From NCBI GenBank assembly GCA_020796225.1, contig CM036756.1, forward strand, positions 62,611,644-62,675,643: a DNA stretch of 64,000 nucleotides. The letters are read 5' to 3'. Every line of letters begins with the position of its first letter. Position 1 is the first letter of the stretch. The notes beneath the pieces were generated by a model, which ran no database searches, was not told the DNA's origin, and saw only the letters and a list, made by a program, of their open reading frames with translations. A program made the translations under genes and the position numbers. Positions 23,090 through 34,047 of this stretch are shown one piece after another. Origin of the DNA: Arion vulgaris. Lineage: Eukaryota > Mollusca > Gastropoda > Stylommatophora > Arionidae.

Positions 23090-23215
23090 TTAATGTATTT
23101 TCTTTATGCTCCCGACAGAAAAAACCTCATTGACTGTACCGTGGATCGAACGTGGGTCTCCCGAATGGGAGTCCATGCTCTTATACATTCGACCAAACAC
23201 TCCTCGTTTGTGATT
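23090..23215 (-). repeat. SINE-F
   Basis: Minus-strand head gaggagtgtttggtcgaatg, gactcccattcgggagaccc and B-box region gttcgatcc, aligned to 14585-14700. Confidence 0.8.
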
Positions 23216-23244
23216 GTACACTGTGCTGTTCTGGTTTATATGTA

Positions 23245-23345
23245 TATATTTATATACATTTATATATCATATATATATTTATATACATTTATATATCATA
23301 TATATATTTATATACATTTATATATCATATATATATTTATATACA
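23245..23345. repeat. AT-rich minisatellite, about 29-bp unit
   Basis: Repeats of atatatttatatacatttat. Confidence 0.9.
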
Positions 23346-23399
23346 TTAGTATTTGTTGGTGTATATATGCCGGTAAAAGTAAAGAACCCGTTTTCATGT

Positions 23400-23520
23400 C
23401 ATGAGGTTACCTCTAAAGTTGGAGTATGACTTGTCTGAATGACGAGGGACACTAGTGATAAGGAAAGCAATCCTTCACGCAAAACTCAATCAAAAGCGCC
23501 ATATTATGCGCGATGACTAT
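23400..23520 (+). repeat. Dispersed repeat K
   Basis: gacgagggacactagtgata and aggaaagcaatccttcacgc match 53310-53410. Confidence 0.7.
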
Positions 23521-23599
23521 GTCTGAATATATATCGTGTGATAGGAGACAAAATGGCATGAGGTTTATTGGGAATACACTGTTAGGCCTTAGTTCTTTG

Positions 23600-23850
23600 A
23601 CTAAATAACATAGAATTTATGATGTTGTCAATATCACGTTGATATCCTTTACTTTCCAGTGTTTCTCTGGTACCTACCTGAGGTTGGCTCGATATGAAAG
23701 CCATTGCGGTCGGAGAAAATCTCCCTCCCAGTATGAAATATGGTTCTCAGCATGTGTGAGACCACAGCCAACTCTAGATAACTCAAGTTTATAGTTGTCT
23801 GGTGAGACCTCCAAGCAAGTGCTGTAACCATTGCGCCAACGCAGCTCTAA
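23600..23850 (-). repeat. SINE-G variant
   Basis: The minus strand starts gctgcgttggcgcaatggtt (tRNA-like) and continues with ggagattttctccgaccgca and gtaggtaccagagaaacact, as in the copy at 12095. Confidence 0.75.
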
Positions 23851-23944
23851 TGTATATGTATTTGATTATGTGTAAATGTATTTATGACTGTATGTAAATA
23901 TGTAAGTATACGTATGTGAATATACATATATAAGTATGTTTATA

Positions 23945-24075
23945 TGGATATATATATATATATATATATGATGTGTGTATGCGTATGTGTGGATATATAT
24001 CTATCTATCCATCTATTTATCTATCTATCTATCTATTTATCTATCTATCTATTTATCTATCTATCTATATATTTA
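23945..24075. repeat. TA and CTAT microsatellites
   Basis: (TA)n near 23945-23970 and ctatctatctat over 24000-24070. Confidence 0.95.
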
Positions 24076-24400
24076 TTCTCTAATCCTGTTTTGCCTTTCA
24101 GCGTTAGGTCGAAAAGAAGACATCTGGGACGAGCCTCTCATGTACCTTGTCTTTCTTTCTCTTCTCCAATTCTGATTTGCCTCACATCTTCAGGGGAAGA
24201 AGAGGTTTCTAGCACGTTCTTTTGTGTGTGTGTGTGTGCTTCATAAACAGTGTCTTTCGTCGCCTCTGTTATCTCTGAGGTCCACCTTTGCGTGGCCGGC
24301 CTTTTGCTGTGTATCCACTGTATCGGAGCAACATTGCTCTCTGTGGTGCACTGCCTATTAGTAATCTGCTTATGTGGCATAATCATTTAATTTGTTGCTT
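24070..24400 (-). repeat. Dispersed repeat I
   Basis: Longest of the three copies; extends through gcgtggccggccttttgctg. See 11840-12060. Confidence 0.7.
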
Positions 24401-24409
24401 CTTGATCAA

Positions 24410-24530
24410 GTTCAGCACTGATGTTGTACCCACTTTTTTCTGATGTCTTTATTTTTAAACCGGCCTCTTCTTGTTACTCCCAGCATTCTGCGTAGACACT
24501 TCATCTCTGTCGTGACTAGTTTTCTTCTGT
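24410..24530 (-). pseudogene. 5'-truncated LINE fragment
   Basis: The minus strand encodes LNDRRKLVTTEMKCLRRML followed by GVTRRGRFKNKD, a non-LTR C-terminal motif. Its truncated 5' end merges into the tandem array at 24515-25375. Confidence 0.8.
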
Positions 24531-25375
24531 CATTCAATGTCAGTGTCCAGGTGTGTGGATATATACTCGTGACCGTCCGAGTGATTACATGGGCCCAAAT
24601 TTGGGGTGTAAAGAATAGAACCACTGTTACCTGCCACGCATGTCGTAAGAGGCGCTAAGGAGGTTTGGCTAAAATCGGATGCGCATGTCATAAAGGTGTA
24701 GAAATCTATGCCTTTAGGGGCCTACCAAACCAATGTGCAACGTATACTTTCATGGCAAAGATCAAACATATCACAAAGAGTGGTTCAAATTGGTCGTAAA
24801 GAACGAACGCAAAGAAGAAGAAGATACTCGGGACTAGTTTTCTTCTGTCATTCAATGTCAGCGTCGTGACTAGTTTTCTTCTGTCATTCAATGTCAGCGT
24901 CGTGACTAGTTTTCTTCTGTCATTCAATGTCAGCGTCATTACTAGTTTTCTTGTCATTCAATGTCAGTGCCGTGACTAGTTTTCTTCTGTCATTCAATGT
25001 CAGTGTCGTGACTAGTTTTCTTCTGTCATTCAATGTCAGCGTCATTACTAGTTTTCTTGTCATTCAATGTCAGTGTCGTGACTAGTTTTCTTCTGTCATT
25101 CAATGTCAGCGTCGTGACTAGTTTTCTTCTGTCATTCAATGTCAGCGCCGTTACTAGTTTTCTTCTGTCATTCAATGTCAGTGTCGTGACTAATTTTCTT
25201 CTGTCATTCAATGTCAGTGTCGTGACTAGTTTTCTTCTGTCATTCAATGTCAGCGTCGTTACTAGTTTTCTTGTCATTCAATGTCAGTGTCCAGGTGTGT
25301 GGATATATACTCGTGACTAGTTTTCTTCTGTCATTCAATGTCAGTGTCCAGGTGTGTGGATATACACATGCGTAT
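24515..25375. repeat. 36-bp minisatellite made from LINE 5' edge, split by SINE-E
   Basis: Unit gtgactagttttcttctgtc plus attcaatgtcagcgtc; on the minus strand it encodes TLNDRRKLVT, the truncated start of the adjacent LINE. Some units carry an added gtccaggtgtgtggatatat segment. The array is interrupted by the SINE at 24574-24823. Confidence 0.92.
24574..24823 (+). mobile_element. 250-bp full-length SINE-E with 11-bp TSD
   Basis: Inserted into the array: ATACTCGTGAC (24563-24573) and ATACTCGGGAC (24824-24834). The uninterrupted array unit at 25293-25325 is the empty site. It ends in (AAG)n. Confidence 0.93.
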
Positions 25376-25563
25376 CTACCCTATGATAAGTATATGTGTA
25401 TAAATATGACATGTGTCTGTGTAGATTACTTTACTTAGAGAAGCAAGAAATATCACACTTTATTCCACAGAAGAGATAAAGTTGCCAAGGACAGAGCGAT
25501 ATTGATAAATTACTTGCACTTCCTATGTAACGGTTAACGTTATGAGAAGAATACAATCTAGAT

Positions 25564-28139
25564 CCGTGTTTCCCAACGTGGCCACACCCCACAAGGGGTC
25601 ATTTTCGTTGTTGTAGGGGGAGGGATGGACTCGTTAAGAGTTCAACTAATGTTCATGATGACCGATAAATTGGATGTTTATCTTCAATAAACGGAAAGTA
25701 CTTATATCTAGGTACATTTCTACCTCCTTTTAACAAAGATTTGAAAGCTGGAAAGCATGTATTATTGTGTTAAAATCGAGTAATATAGGTGGGTTTTTTT
25801 TAAACGGTAATGTTTCCGACATTTGCCAACTTTCTCATGAAGACCAAAATGAGTTTATACAGTGCAATCTTGAGTATTGCTTAATCAAATTATAACTTTT
25901 GATAGTAATGAAGAAGATTTAATTAATGGTAATATCGACATTTTATTGTTTATGGAATGCAGTATCATGTTAATATCGATAGTTGTAATTGTAAATCTAA
26001 TGTGATCATTGCATCTAAAGAATGGGCCTTGTACATTCCTAATATGTCATTTATAAGACAAAACTAATATTTGGAGTTGTATCATTCTCAATATATTACA
26101 TAATAAAATAGTAGGGTAAGTGTAATGTGTTATAAGTGACCATCAATATTTCCTTCAAGTAAATATGTTACGTAATTTAGTTTTATCCTTGCATTCTAAT
26201 TTTGTTTTGGATGTTCTATTTGTTGACGTGTTCGCACTAAACAGTGAATATCATAGAGACTACTGCACCTAATGAGATGAAACTTATAGAATATGTTCAC
26301 ACATGAATTATCTTCATTTAACTACTACTTCTGGACAAATTTATGAACACTAAGATGTAATACAAACTCATGAGTAAAAATATTTTTAATGATTTCCTGT
26401 TTTTTTTAAAAGTTATGCTGCAATCTAATTTTCTCAAACGTATATCACCTGATGCAATTTGGTAGCTAACACTATTTCGCCTGTTCTAAATGAATTTATA
26501 CGTTCAGTTATAAAGTGTATCAATGCTATTATAGCTAATGCCAAATGTGAGCTTCTCTTCATGCTATTTTGTGAAGAATAAAATGCAGACCATGTGAGAT
26601 TTTTACTTCACACTGAAGTAAAATGGCTCTCGAAAGGGAACAGATTGAAAAGATTTATGGAACTATTTGATACTCTTAATGATTTTTTATGCGGCACCTG
26701 AAATAAAGTATCTGTTAACTGACGATGACAAAGAATCTGTGAGATATATAGCCGATATCTTTGAAAAACTTCTTATTCTGTTGTCGTCACACTGTTACCG
26801 GGTTGTTTCCCAGTGTCGCTGTTTCCTGTTTTTGTCATGCGCTGTGGTGCCATTGACATGGATGGCTCGTTTATTATGTTTTCTTCCCATATTCATTACT
26901 TCTGTTTTAGTGTTGTTGATTTTCGTTTCATGATTTATACAATTTTGGTTCAAAGTGTCAATATGTTGTTGTAGATCTTGTTCATTTCACTGATCATCTG
27001 CAAAAAGCAGTTCATTTATTTAATCATTATCTGAATTTGACTCATGGATGGAGCTATTTTATCCATATATGCAATATATAGTAGTGGTAAGAGGACACAA
27101 CCTTGTCTGACAACTAATATAATGAAGAACCAGTCGGTCATTCCTTCTGTTGTTCTTACTGTAATCTGGCTATCTTGATATAAGGTCATGATGTTACCTA
27201 ATAGTTGTCACTGGACGCCATGTTTTTGAAAGACTAAAAATATTTAATAACCAACTTCAAGGAACAAATAAAGCTCTTGTCTATGCAAAAGCAAAGATAT
27301 TTGGTTTCATTATCTTTATTGAGTTATGTCAGAAATATATTTACAACAACAATTTTGGAACGTTCATTGGTTCTAGAAATGTAAAGTTACTGATACCGTT
27401 ATACTTGTTATTGTCGATCATTTAAAAATTCTATCTGCTGATTTAAAAGAAAGATTTTCTGAGTTGAAACAAATTGATTTTCCAACTTGGATGATGCAGC
27501 TAGTGTTAGTGGACTTGTCTGATATTTCAAATATGCGGTATCAAGAACTCGCAGAAATGCAAAATGGTGAGTCAGTTAAATCTGTATTTAATATAGAAGG
27601 AGCGATGACATGGCTTTGTGAGGAAACAGAAATCAAATATACAAATTCAACCACATGTGCAAGAAAACTGTTGTTACGTTTTTCATCTTAATATTTAGCT
27701 GAATGTCGATTTAGTGTCATAAATGATTTGCTGCTAAAAATAAAACATCGGTTTGATATAACACAACGGGGAGAATTGAGACTGAAACTAATTAAATTAG
27801 AACCTAACATAAAATCTCTTTACAGCATTCATAAAGCGCAAGGATCTCACTAAATGTAATTAATAATTACTAATAATTAAAATAATATAGAAAAATATGT
27901 TATTAAAATAATTTCGTACTTGAATTTCAGTTCTCCATTATATGTTTCGGAAATGTACTTACTGTGTTTCCTCAACAATTTCCTAGTGATTTCTTCCTAA
28001 AACCTATCATTTAAGTTTCTTCAGAGAACAATTCAATTTTTGGAAATTAAAAATTGTTTATATGTTACATAGGGATGTGGGGCATACAATTTTTGAAAGA
28101 CTTTGGTGGGCATGGCACAAAAAAGGTTGGGAAACACTG
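25564..28139 (+). mobile_element. hAT transposon with decayed transposase
   Basis: Termini CCGTGTTTCCCAAC and, inverted, CAGTGTTTCCCAAC. 8-bp flanks ATCTAGAT and ATATAGAC (6 of 8). Plus-strand coding remnants in order: HTEVKWLSKGNRLKRFMELF (near 26610-26665), then EKLNIFNNQLQG-like sequence after the nested insertion, a frame at 27464-27691 with FPTWMMQLVLVDLSDIS, and the hAT dimerisation end (near 27692-27850). Stops and frameshifts throughout. Resembles the ZBED/SCAND3-type hAT group. Confidence 0.9.
26771..27224 (-). mobile_element. 454-bp LINE nested in the hAT transposase
   Basis: TSD TTTGAAAAACT (26760-26770) and TTTGAAAGACT (27225-27235). The minus strand encodes VRQGCVLLPLL, ELLFADD and TKTEVMNMGRK, then jumps to the 3' end (cggtaacagtgtgacgac), so it is internally deleted. 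Removing it restores continuity of the hAT frame. Confidence 0.88.
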
Positions 28140-28204
28140 ATATAGACGGTGTGTGTGTGTCCGTAGGGAAATGTGACTTCCTGTAAATGTTTTGCACAGA
28201 TCTA

Positions 28205-28605
28205 GCTAGATCTGTTGACAAATAAATTTAGCAAGTAGATCTGGAAAAATAAATTGGGCAGATAGATCTGGAAAAATAAATTGTGCGGATAGATCTGGAA
28301 AAATAAATTGGAAGGATAGATCTGGAAAAATAAATTGGGCAGATAGATCTGGAAAAATAAATTGGGCAGATAGATCTGGAAAAACAAATTGGGCAGATAG
28401 ATCTGGAAAAATAAATTGGGCAGATAGATCTGGAAAAATAAATTGGGCAGATATATCTGGAAAAACAAATTGGGCAGATAGATCTGGAAAAATAAATTGG
28501 GCAGATAGATCTGGAAAAATAAATTGGAGGGATAGATCTGGAAAAATAAATTGGAGGGATAGATCTGGAAAAATAAATTGGAGGGATAAATCTGGCAAAC
28601 CCACG
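28205..28605. repeat. 27-bp minisatellite abutting a LINE
   Basis: About 14 units of agatagatctggaaaaataa plus attgggc. The last unit (gataaatctggcaaaccc) passes into the LINE fragment at 28600. Confidence 0.93.
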
Positions 28606-28910
28606 ATGGAGACCATCATTAGAGACCATCTTTTAAAAAAAACAAAGACGGAGGTGGATCGGTCATGTATGTCGTAAGCCAGTATAAACATTGGCTGGGC
28701 CAGCTCTCCAGTGGACAGTTGATGCTAAAAGAAGGCCTGAACTTCCAAAGGAAACGGAGACGAACTGTGAGATAGAGTTGCAAGATTGTGACCCTAATCT
28801 TATTAACAACTGGTCTACAGACGGCAGAACGGAAACAATGAACATCTTTTGTGGAGGGAACCCGTATATGTTAACGGAACACAAAGGGGAAATATATCTA
28901 TAGCTAACAA
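28600..28910 (+). pseudogene. 5'-truncated LINE fragment
   Basis: KRRRWIGHVCRKP near 28645-28685, then LQWTVDAKRRPELPKETE, the standard C-terminal motif of RTE-like elements. A stop and frameshifts are present. Confidence 0.8.
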
Positions 28911-29159
28911 TCCAGGATTAGTTGTAGGGAGGTTTGATATAATAAGAAGCGGGAATAATTAGATGGGAGAATGAAGATGACATGGAAGAATAGGATATTC
29001 ATTTTTTAAAGTGACAGGAGATGTGCTGTTTTTACTTTGGAAACAGGATTAGTTGACATTAAGAGTGAAGACCTCTAGTGTCGTTTTCTATTGTTCCGTG
29101 TGGTCTAAATGGTCGAACAATAAAGGAGTGAATTCATTTTCCGGTTTTACTCCGTGTGA

Positions 29160-29190
<31 letters not shown>
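29160..29190. repeat. CT microsatellite
   Basis: Pure and near-pure ct repeat, possibly a retroelement tail on the minus strand. Confidence 0.9.
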
Positions 29191-29199
29191 AGCTTAAAC

Positions 29200-29345
29200 T
29201 ACACGCTACCTGTCGAGAGTATTGCACAAAGCACTAACTCCGTAACTCTGACAATAATTCTAGTGATCTCTGGGAAAAGTGCAAACGTGAACAGAATGAA
29301 GCGGTCTGGATTTGAACACACGACCTTTATAGTGCAAGGCAACGG
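29200..29345 (-). repeat. SINE-B
   Basis: gcactaactccgtaactctg and the inverted B-box region ggtctggatttgaacacacg align with 1165-1265. Confidence 0.7.
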
Positions 29346-29394
29346 CTTTACTTAGCCCCAGAGACCTCGTAGTCTATAAAGGTTTTCAACCTCC

Positions 29395-29545
29395 AGATGT
29401 TTACATGGATCTACTGTCGTAGGCGTGCGGATGCCGCCGACTATGATAGAGCGAACAGGCTTGCATCGACAGCATCGATTGTCAGGCAGTTTAAGATATA
29501 TAAATGTTGTGTTCTTCGGTATTTTTGTCGACCTCCTGTTTCCGG
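29395..29545 (+). pseudogene. RNase H fragment of a LINE
   Basis: Translates to DYDRANRLASTASIVRQF, matching GNERANRLAPTASNVGEL at 38405. Confidence 0.6.
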
Positions 29546-29614
29546 AAGGACATATTTCCAACAATTAATTTGATACAGATAATATCAACCAGCTCTTTTC
29601 TTTTCTTGTCGATA

Positions 29615-29985
29615 ATAGATCACGTGTCGGCTATTATATTTGTATAGCAGTATAATATCATAGATCACGTGTCGGCTATTATATTTGTATAGCAGTATCA
29701 TATCATAGATCACGTGTCGGCTATTATATTTGTATATCAGTATAATATCATAGATCACGTGTCGGCTATTATATTTGTATAGCAGTATAATATCATAGAT
29801 CACGTGTCGGCTATTATATTTGTATAGCAGTATCATATCATAGATCACGTGTCGGCTATTATATTTGTATAGCAGTATAATATCATAGATCACGTGTCGG
29901 CTATTATATTTGTATAGCAGTATAATATCATAGATCACGTGTATGATGTTATATTTGTATAGAGTATAATATCATTAACGCTGTT
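29615..29985. repeat. 45-bp minisatellite, about 8 copies
   Basis: Unit gatcacgtgtcggctattat plus atttgtatagcagtataatatcata in two parts. It adjoins the truncated 3' side of the inverted SINE at 29985. Confidence 0.95.
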
Positions 29986-30175
29986 TATGATTTTCTAGGC
30001 ATTATTACGTTCAGTAGTTTGCCATTGCTTTCTGAACAGGTAGTGCCATCGTCCTTTTGTTAAAATCCACGTAAACAATTTGCAGCCAAACTGTCCGCAG
30101 CGTAATTCGAACTCAGAACGTCGGGACAATAGACCGAGTCACTAACCCCTACGCCACAGACGCCACAATAGCGGT
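29985..30175 (-). repeat. SINE-A relative (different tRNA head)
   Basis: gttcagtagtttgccattgc and the body match SINE-A, but the minus-strand head (tggcgtctgtggcgtagggg, then gagttcgaattacgc) is shared only with 35312-35555. Confidence 0.8.
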
Positions 30176-30239
30176 ATACAATGATAAATATTCGTAGTTA
30201 AATCACATTATAGTAATGACTAAAAAGAAGAAGAAAAAG

Positions 30240-30400
30240 ATGTATTAGGAAGAACGAAGTAGGTTTTTTTCCCGACCGTAACGGCTCTCATGCCGACTCA
30301 GCCTCAATTGTGTATAAGAAAATCCCACAGGGAAATAAAGCTGACAGATCGGTTGTTAACCGCATCACCCACCGTGTGCTAATGGTAATTAAAGCACATT
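30240..30400 (+). repeat. SINE-G fragment
   Basis: cgtaacggctctcatgccga, then catcacccaccgtgtgctaa. Confidence 0.75.
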
Positions 30401-30531
30401 GATCTTAGTATTACTCATGTGGAGAATTTTTCCCCTTTGCTAATTACAAATACTACGTGACTTTATACCAACAATATTGCAATTCATTATCATCAGAGTT
30501 CGTCACGTGTCCAACAACACAATACATAGAC

Positions 30532-30789
30532 TCAAGCATTGTCGTCCATTTCGATCCTACCACTATGGCAGGACCCACATAGGCAGTTTTGTTTGGATAC
30601 TCTGTCAATGTTTCTGTGCGTTTTTGGGGGAGGGGTTTTACGTAACCAGACCACAATCTCACTTTCTCTTAACTGACTTTTACAGGTATGCAGAGAAGAC
30701 AGGGACTTTTTCTTAGCTACCCAGTAACAAACCAACAATGGGGATATTGCAATTAATGAAATCACAAAAAGAACAATAAAGTCCAGCAT
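30532..30789 (-). CDS. Uncertain 85-aa ORF with N-terminal hydrophobic segment
   Basis: ATG with A at -3, then residues 2-24 strongly hydrophobic (LDFIVLFVISLIAISPLLV), followed by a basic tail. No family recognised. A second open frame on the same strand (30662-30453) takes over after a C/A homopolymer run, so the true product may be frameshifted here, or the ORF may be chance. It lies between repeats and is not linked to either cytokine-like gene. Confidence 0.2.
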   Translation of the reverse strand: MLDFIVLFVISLIAISPLLVCYWVAKKKSLSSLHTCKSQLRESEIVVWLRKTPPPKTHRNIDRVSKQNCLCGSCHSGRIEMDDNA

Positions 30790-30869
30790 TGTTTGTAGTC
30801 TGCAAAGCTTTTAACAACACAATTTGTCTCCCGACATTATGATATCAGTGCCAAACTTAAACGTTAACA

Positions 30870-31045
30870 TCAAACGATAGAAGAAAACTAGTCGTGAAAG
30901 AGATGAATAATTTACAAAAAGTACTGAGAGTATCAAGAAAAGGTCGGTTAATAATAAAGACAGGACAAATGGGATACAACATCAGTACTAAACTTCAAGA
31001 ACCACAGAATGAAATAGTTAGTAACTTAAGCAGACTACCAAACAG
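30870..31045 (+). pseudogene. LINE C-terminal fragment
   Basis: KEMNNLQKVLRVSRKGRLI and ISTKLQE match the EMKCLRRMLGVTRRGRF region of the LINE at 24.4 kb. Confidence 0.7.
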
Positions 31046-31059
31046 ACAGTGTACAATCT

Positions 31060-31150
31060 TCTTCTTCTTTAATCGTCACACTGTTACCGGTTGTTGCCTA
31101 GTGTCGTGGTTTTCTGTTTTTGTCTTGCGCTGTTCTGGTGGCTTGGATGA
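31060..31150 (-). pseudogene. LINE 3' terminus
   Basis: Inverted copy of the 3' end also seen at 10390 and 26785 (gtcacactgttaccggttgt). Confidence 0.7.
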
Positions 31151-31154
31151 TTAC

Positions 31155-31310
31155 ATTACCGAACAATAATACTCAGATACAGTGACTACAATAACAGCAT
31201 CTACAAAGAGCATCCAAAAGCCCGTTCTATAAATCTCTTCTTATCCTGACGCTCTGTGAGACAAAATCGAATTAGAGAAAGACAAAGAAGAAGAAGTGTT
31301 TTTATGCAAT
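31155..31310 (+). repeat. Dispersed repeat with GAA tail
   Basis: cgttctataaatctcttctt and cctgacgctctgtgagacaa match 2955-3010; ends aaagaagaagaagtg. Confidence 0.55.
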
Positions 31311-31393
31311 CTGCGAGAGTCGATGGCGGAATTGCTATTCTTGCGTGTGAAAGGGGTGTTAAATATGTCCTCACAATGATTTCAACAGTACAT

Positions 31394-32854
31394 CCTTCCT
31401 TCCTTTCGTTCGCTTGAAATATGTCTATATATTCAATGTTGTCTCTTGTATGAACTTCACTGTCTTTTGTAGCTCACACAGAGGTCCGTGTAGTTTTATG
31501 TCGAGTGTTGTTTCATTAGGCCAGTGAGTTTGCCTCAGTGTATCATATTTGGGGCAGTCTTGAAGTATGTGCTCTGCAGTCTGGTTTGCCTGTCCACATG
31601 TACACATGGCTGAATTGCCAATCTTGAATTTTGTATACATGTGGCTGCGGAGCCGATTGTGTCCTGTTCTAAGGCGCAGAATCACAACTTGTTCCAATCT
31701 GTTCATATTATAGTAATCGTCTTGTGTTGGTATTTGTGGCTTTCTCATTGATTTAATCATCCTTTTCTTTTGGTGGTAGGTAACTGGCACATCCGGCTGC
31801 TCTCCTGCAGCACCTTCCTTAGCCAATCGGTCTGCTGTTTCATTTCCTGGTATTCCACAGTGAGAGGGTATCCACTGCAAGACAACCCTGCGGTGCTTGG
31901 ACAATTTAGACAGTAGGGTCTGTAGACCTGGCAATTTTCTGGACTGAAGTGCTTGGAGTGCTGATTTTGCATCAGTCAAAATACAACAGGTTGAGGATCG
32001 GGTCTGGTATTCAACAGTTTTCAGTTGCCACCTTGATTGCCTGAATTTCTGCATCATAGTTGTGACAGAATTTCCCCGTTGGCACTTTAATCGCATCTCT
32101 AGCGTTGTTTGGGTATTCTATGTACCCTCCTGCTCCTCCATTCTTCACTGCATTTTCTGCTGACCCATCCACTGTATACCCGGACCCAGAGGTCATGTGG
32201 GTATTCTTCATCAAGTAAACTTAGAGTGACTGTCTTGCGTTGTATGCTGTTCTGCTCATCCTTGTCGAATATTCCTTTCACTTCTGTCTGGATACATACT
32301 TCTGGTTCAGTTTCCTCTCTCCAAGGGGTTTGCTCTGGCACAGACTTTAGGGAATGCCAACTTTTGGTAGGTCTGAAGTTTGCCTATTCAGTCTTTTGGC
32401 CTGGTGAATAAAGCTGCTTCTTTTCAGCCTCCCCAATGCTAGATTTTTGAATCTGTTTTCCATTGGGTGGCTTGGCATACTCAGAAACTTTTCTGCCTGC
32501 GTCATCACTTTTGTGTCTCTGCGTTCTCTCAGTGCTTGTATTCCCCCACTCTTTCCATCTCCACTATTGGTGTTGTTTTCATTGCTCCTGTGATGACACG
32601 AAGCGCCTGGTTTTGCACCTTATCCAGTTCTCCTAATGTGGTATTTGATGCTGGACACCATGCAGCTGACCCATATTCCAGGTGTGGTCGTATGCCCTGC
32701 TGATAAATATTTTTAAGTATTTTTGACTGGCGCCCCATGTGGTTCCACTTAATTTTCTCAGGATGGCTAACTTCCTCCTGGCCTTTGCTGCTGCTTTGTT
32801 GATGTGCTGCTTCCACGTCAGTCTATCATCGAATGTAACTCCGAGATAGGTGGA
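31394..32854 (-). mobile_element. 5'-truncated RNase H-bearing LINE, 1461 bp, 10-bp TSD
   Basis: AACAGTACAT at 31384-31393 and 32855-32864. Minus-strand order: RT end (VSTYLGVTFDDRLTWK; IRPHLEYGSAAW; KVQNQALRVITGAMK), then RNase H with catalytic residues in VDGSAE, DAEIQA, LTDAKSAL and GIPGNETADRLAKEG, then a zinc-knuckle-like CTCGQANQTAEHILQDC and stop at 31425. Frameshifts separate the parts. The 3' end is (GGAA)n-like. Matches I/Jockey-type elements with RNase H. Confidence 0.93.
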
Positions 32855-33019
32855 AACAGTACATGATGTGTTTATTATTATTATTATTATTATCTTCCTC
32901 TTGGGAAATTGTTATATATCTTGACATGGAACATTGCGATATTATGGACTCAACGCATTACATTCTTATGCTACTTAGTACTGTCTCTTCTCATCATAGT
33001 ATATGTGTATATGTTAAAT

Positions 33020-33020
33020 A

Positions 33021-33052
<32 letters not shown>

Positions 33053-33057
33053 AATAA
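33020..33057. repeat. TA/TAA microsatellite
   Basis: (TA)n then (ATA)n. A TTA tract also lies at 32873-32893. Confidence 0.95.
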
Positions 33058-33059
33058 TT

Positions 33060-33285
33060 CCTCTAGTACCGTTATACGTTACATAGGGCCTACAAGTCAT
33101 TTCTCCATATCGCTCTATCCTGGGCAACTCGCTCAATCTCCTCCATTGAACTGGGACCTATATTTCTTGCCTCTCTCAGCAAAGTTCGTTTCAGGGTCTC
33201 CTTAGGTCGTCCTCTCTTTCTTGAACCCTTTGCATCCCACTTCAATGCCTGCTTTGGTATTCGTTGATCATTTCTCCTCAAGGTG
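33060..33285 (-). pseudogene. LINE C-terminal fragment
   Basis: The minus strand encodes KQALKWDAKGSRKRGRPKET and RVAQDRAIWRNDL. Same family as 47930-48150 and 55830-56100. Confidence 0.88.
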
Positions 33286-33424
33286 TGTAAATATATAAAT
33301 ATATATATATATATGATATGTATATATTTCATTATTATCGTTTTGTCTTCTTTTTTCCATTTATAGTTTATCACATTTATTTCGCTCTCCATTTTTAGTC
33401 ACACATTTTCATTACCGTTTAGTA

Positions 33425-33955
33425 ATTTTTATGTCTGACTGTATGTTATGTCTGACTGTATATGTTATGTCCGACTGTATATGTTATGTTTGACTGTATA
33501 TATCATGTCTGACTGTATATGTTATGTCTGACTGTATATGTTATGTTTGACTGTATATATCATGTCTGACTGTATATGTTATGTCTGATTGTATATGTTA
33601 TGTTTGACTTATATATCATGTCTGACTGTATATGTTATTTCTGACTGTATATGTTATGTCTGACTGTATATGTTATGTTTGACTGTATATATCATGTCTG
33701 ACTGTATATGTTATGTCTGACTGTATATGTTATGTCTGACTGTATATTTTATGTCTGACTGTATATGTTATGTCTGACTGTATATGTTATGTTTGACTGT
33801 ATATATCATGTCTGACTGTATATGTTATGTCTGACTGTATATATCATGTCTGACTGTATATGTTATGTTTGACTGTATATGTTATGTCTGAGACTGTATA
33901 TGTTATGTCTGACTGTATATGTTATGTCTGAGACTGTATATGTTCTGTTTGACGT
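33425..33955. repeat. 20-bp minisatellite, about 26 copies
   Basis: tgttatgtctgactgtatat with tgtttgac and tatcatg variants in semi-regular order. Confidence 0.95.
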
Positions 33956-34047
33956 ATAGAAAGTCTGAATTTGCGTGATAAAGGCCTTTGGTAGAAACGT
34001 CGATGCATTTTGTTTTTTTGTAAAACTATATTACTTTGTTTTTACGT

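Noticed and set aside
30532..30789. First exon of gene 1
   Set aside because: The hydrophobic start looked like a signal peptide, but there is no phase-1 donor in a suitable place, and the exon at 19014-19056 fits phase, length and signal peptide continuity better.
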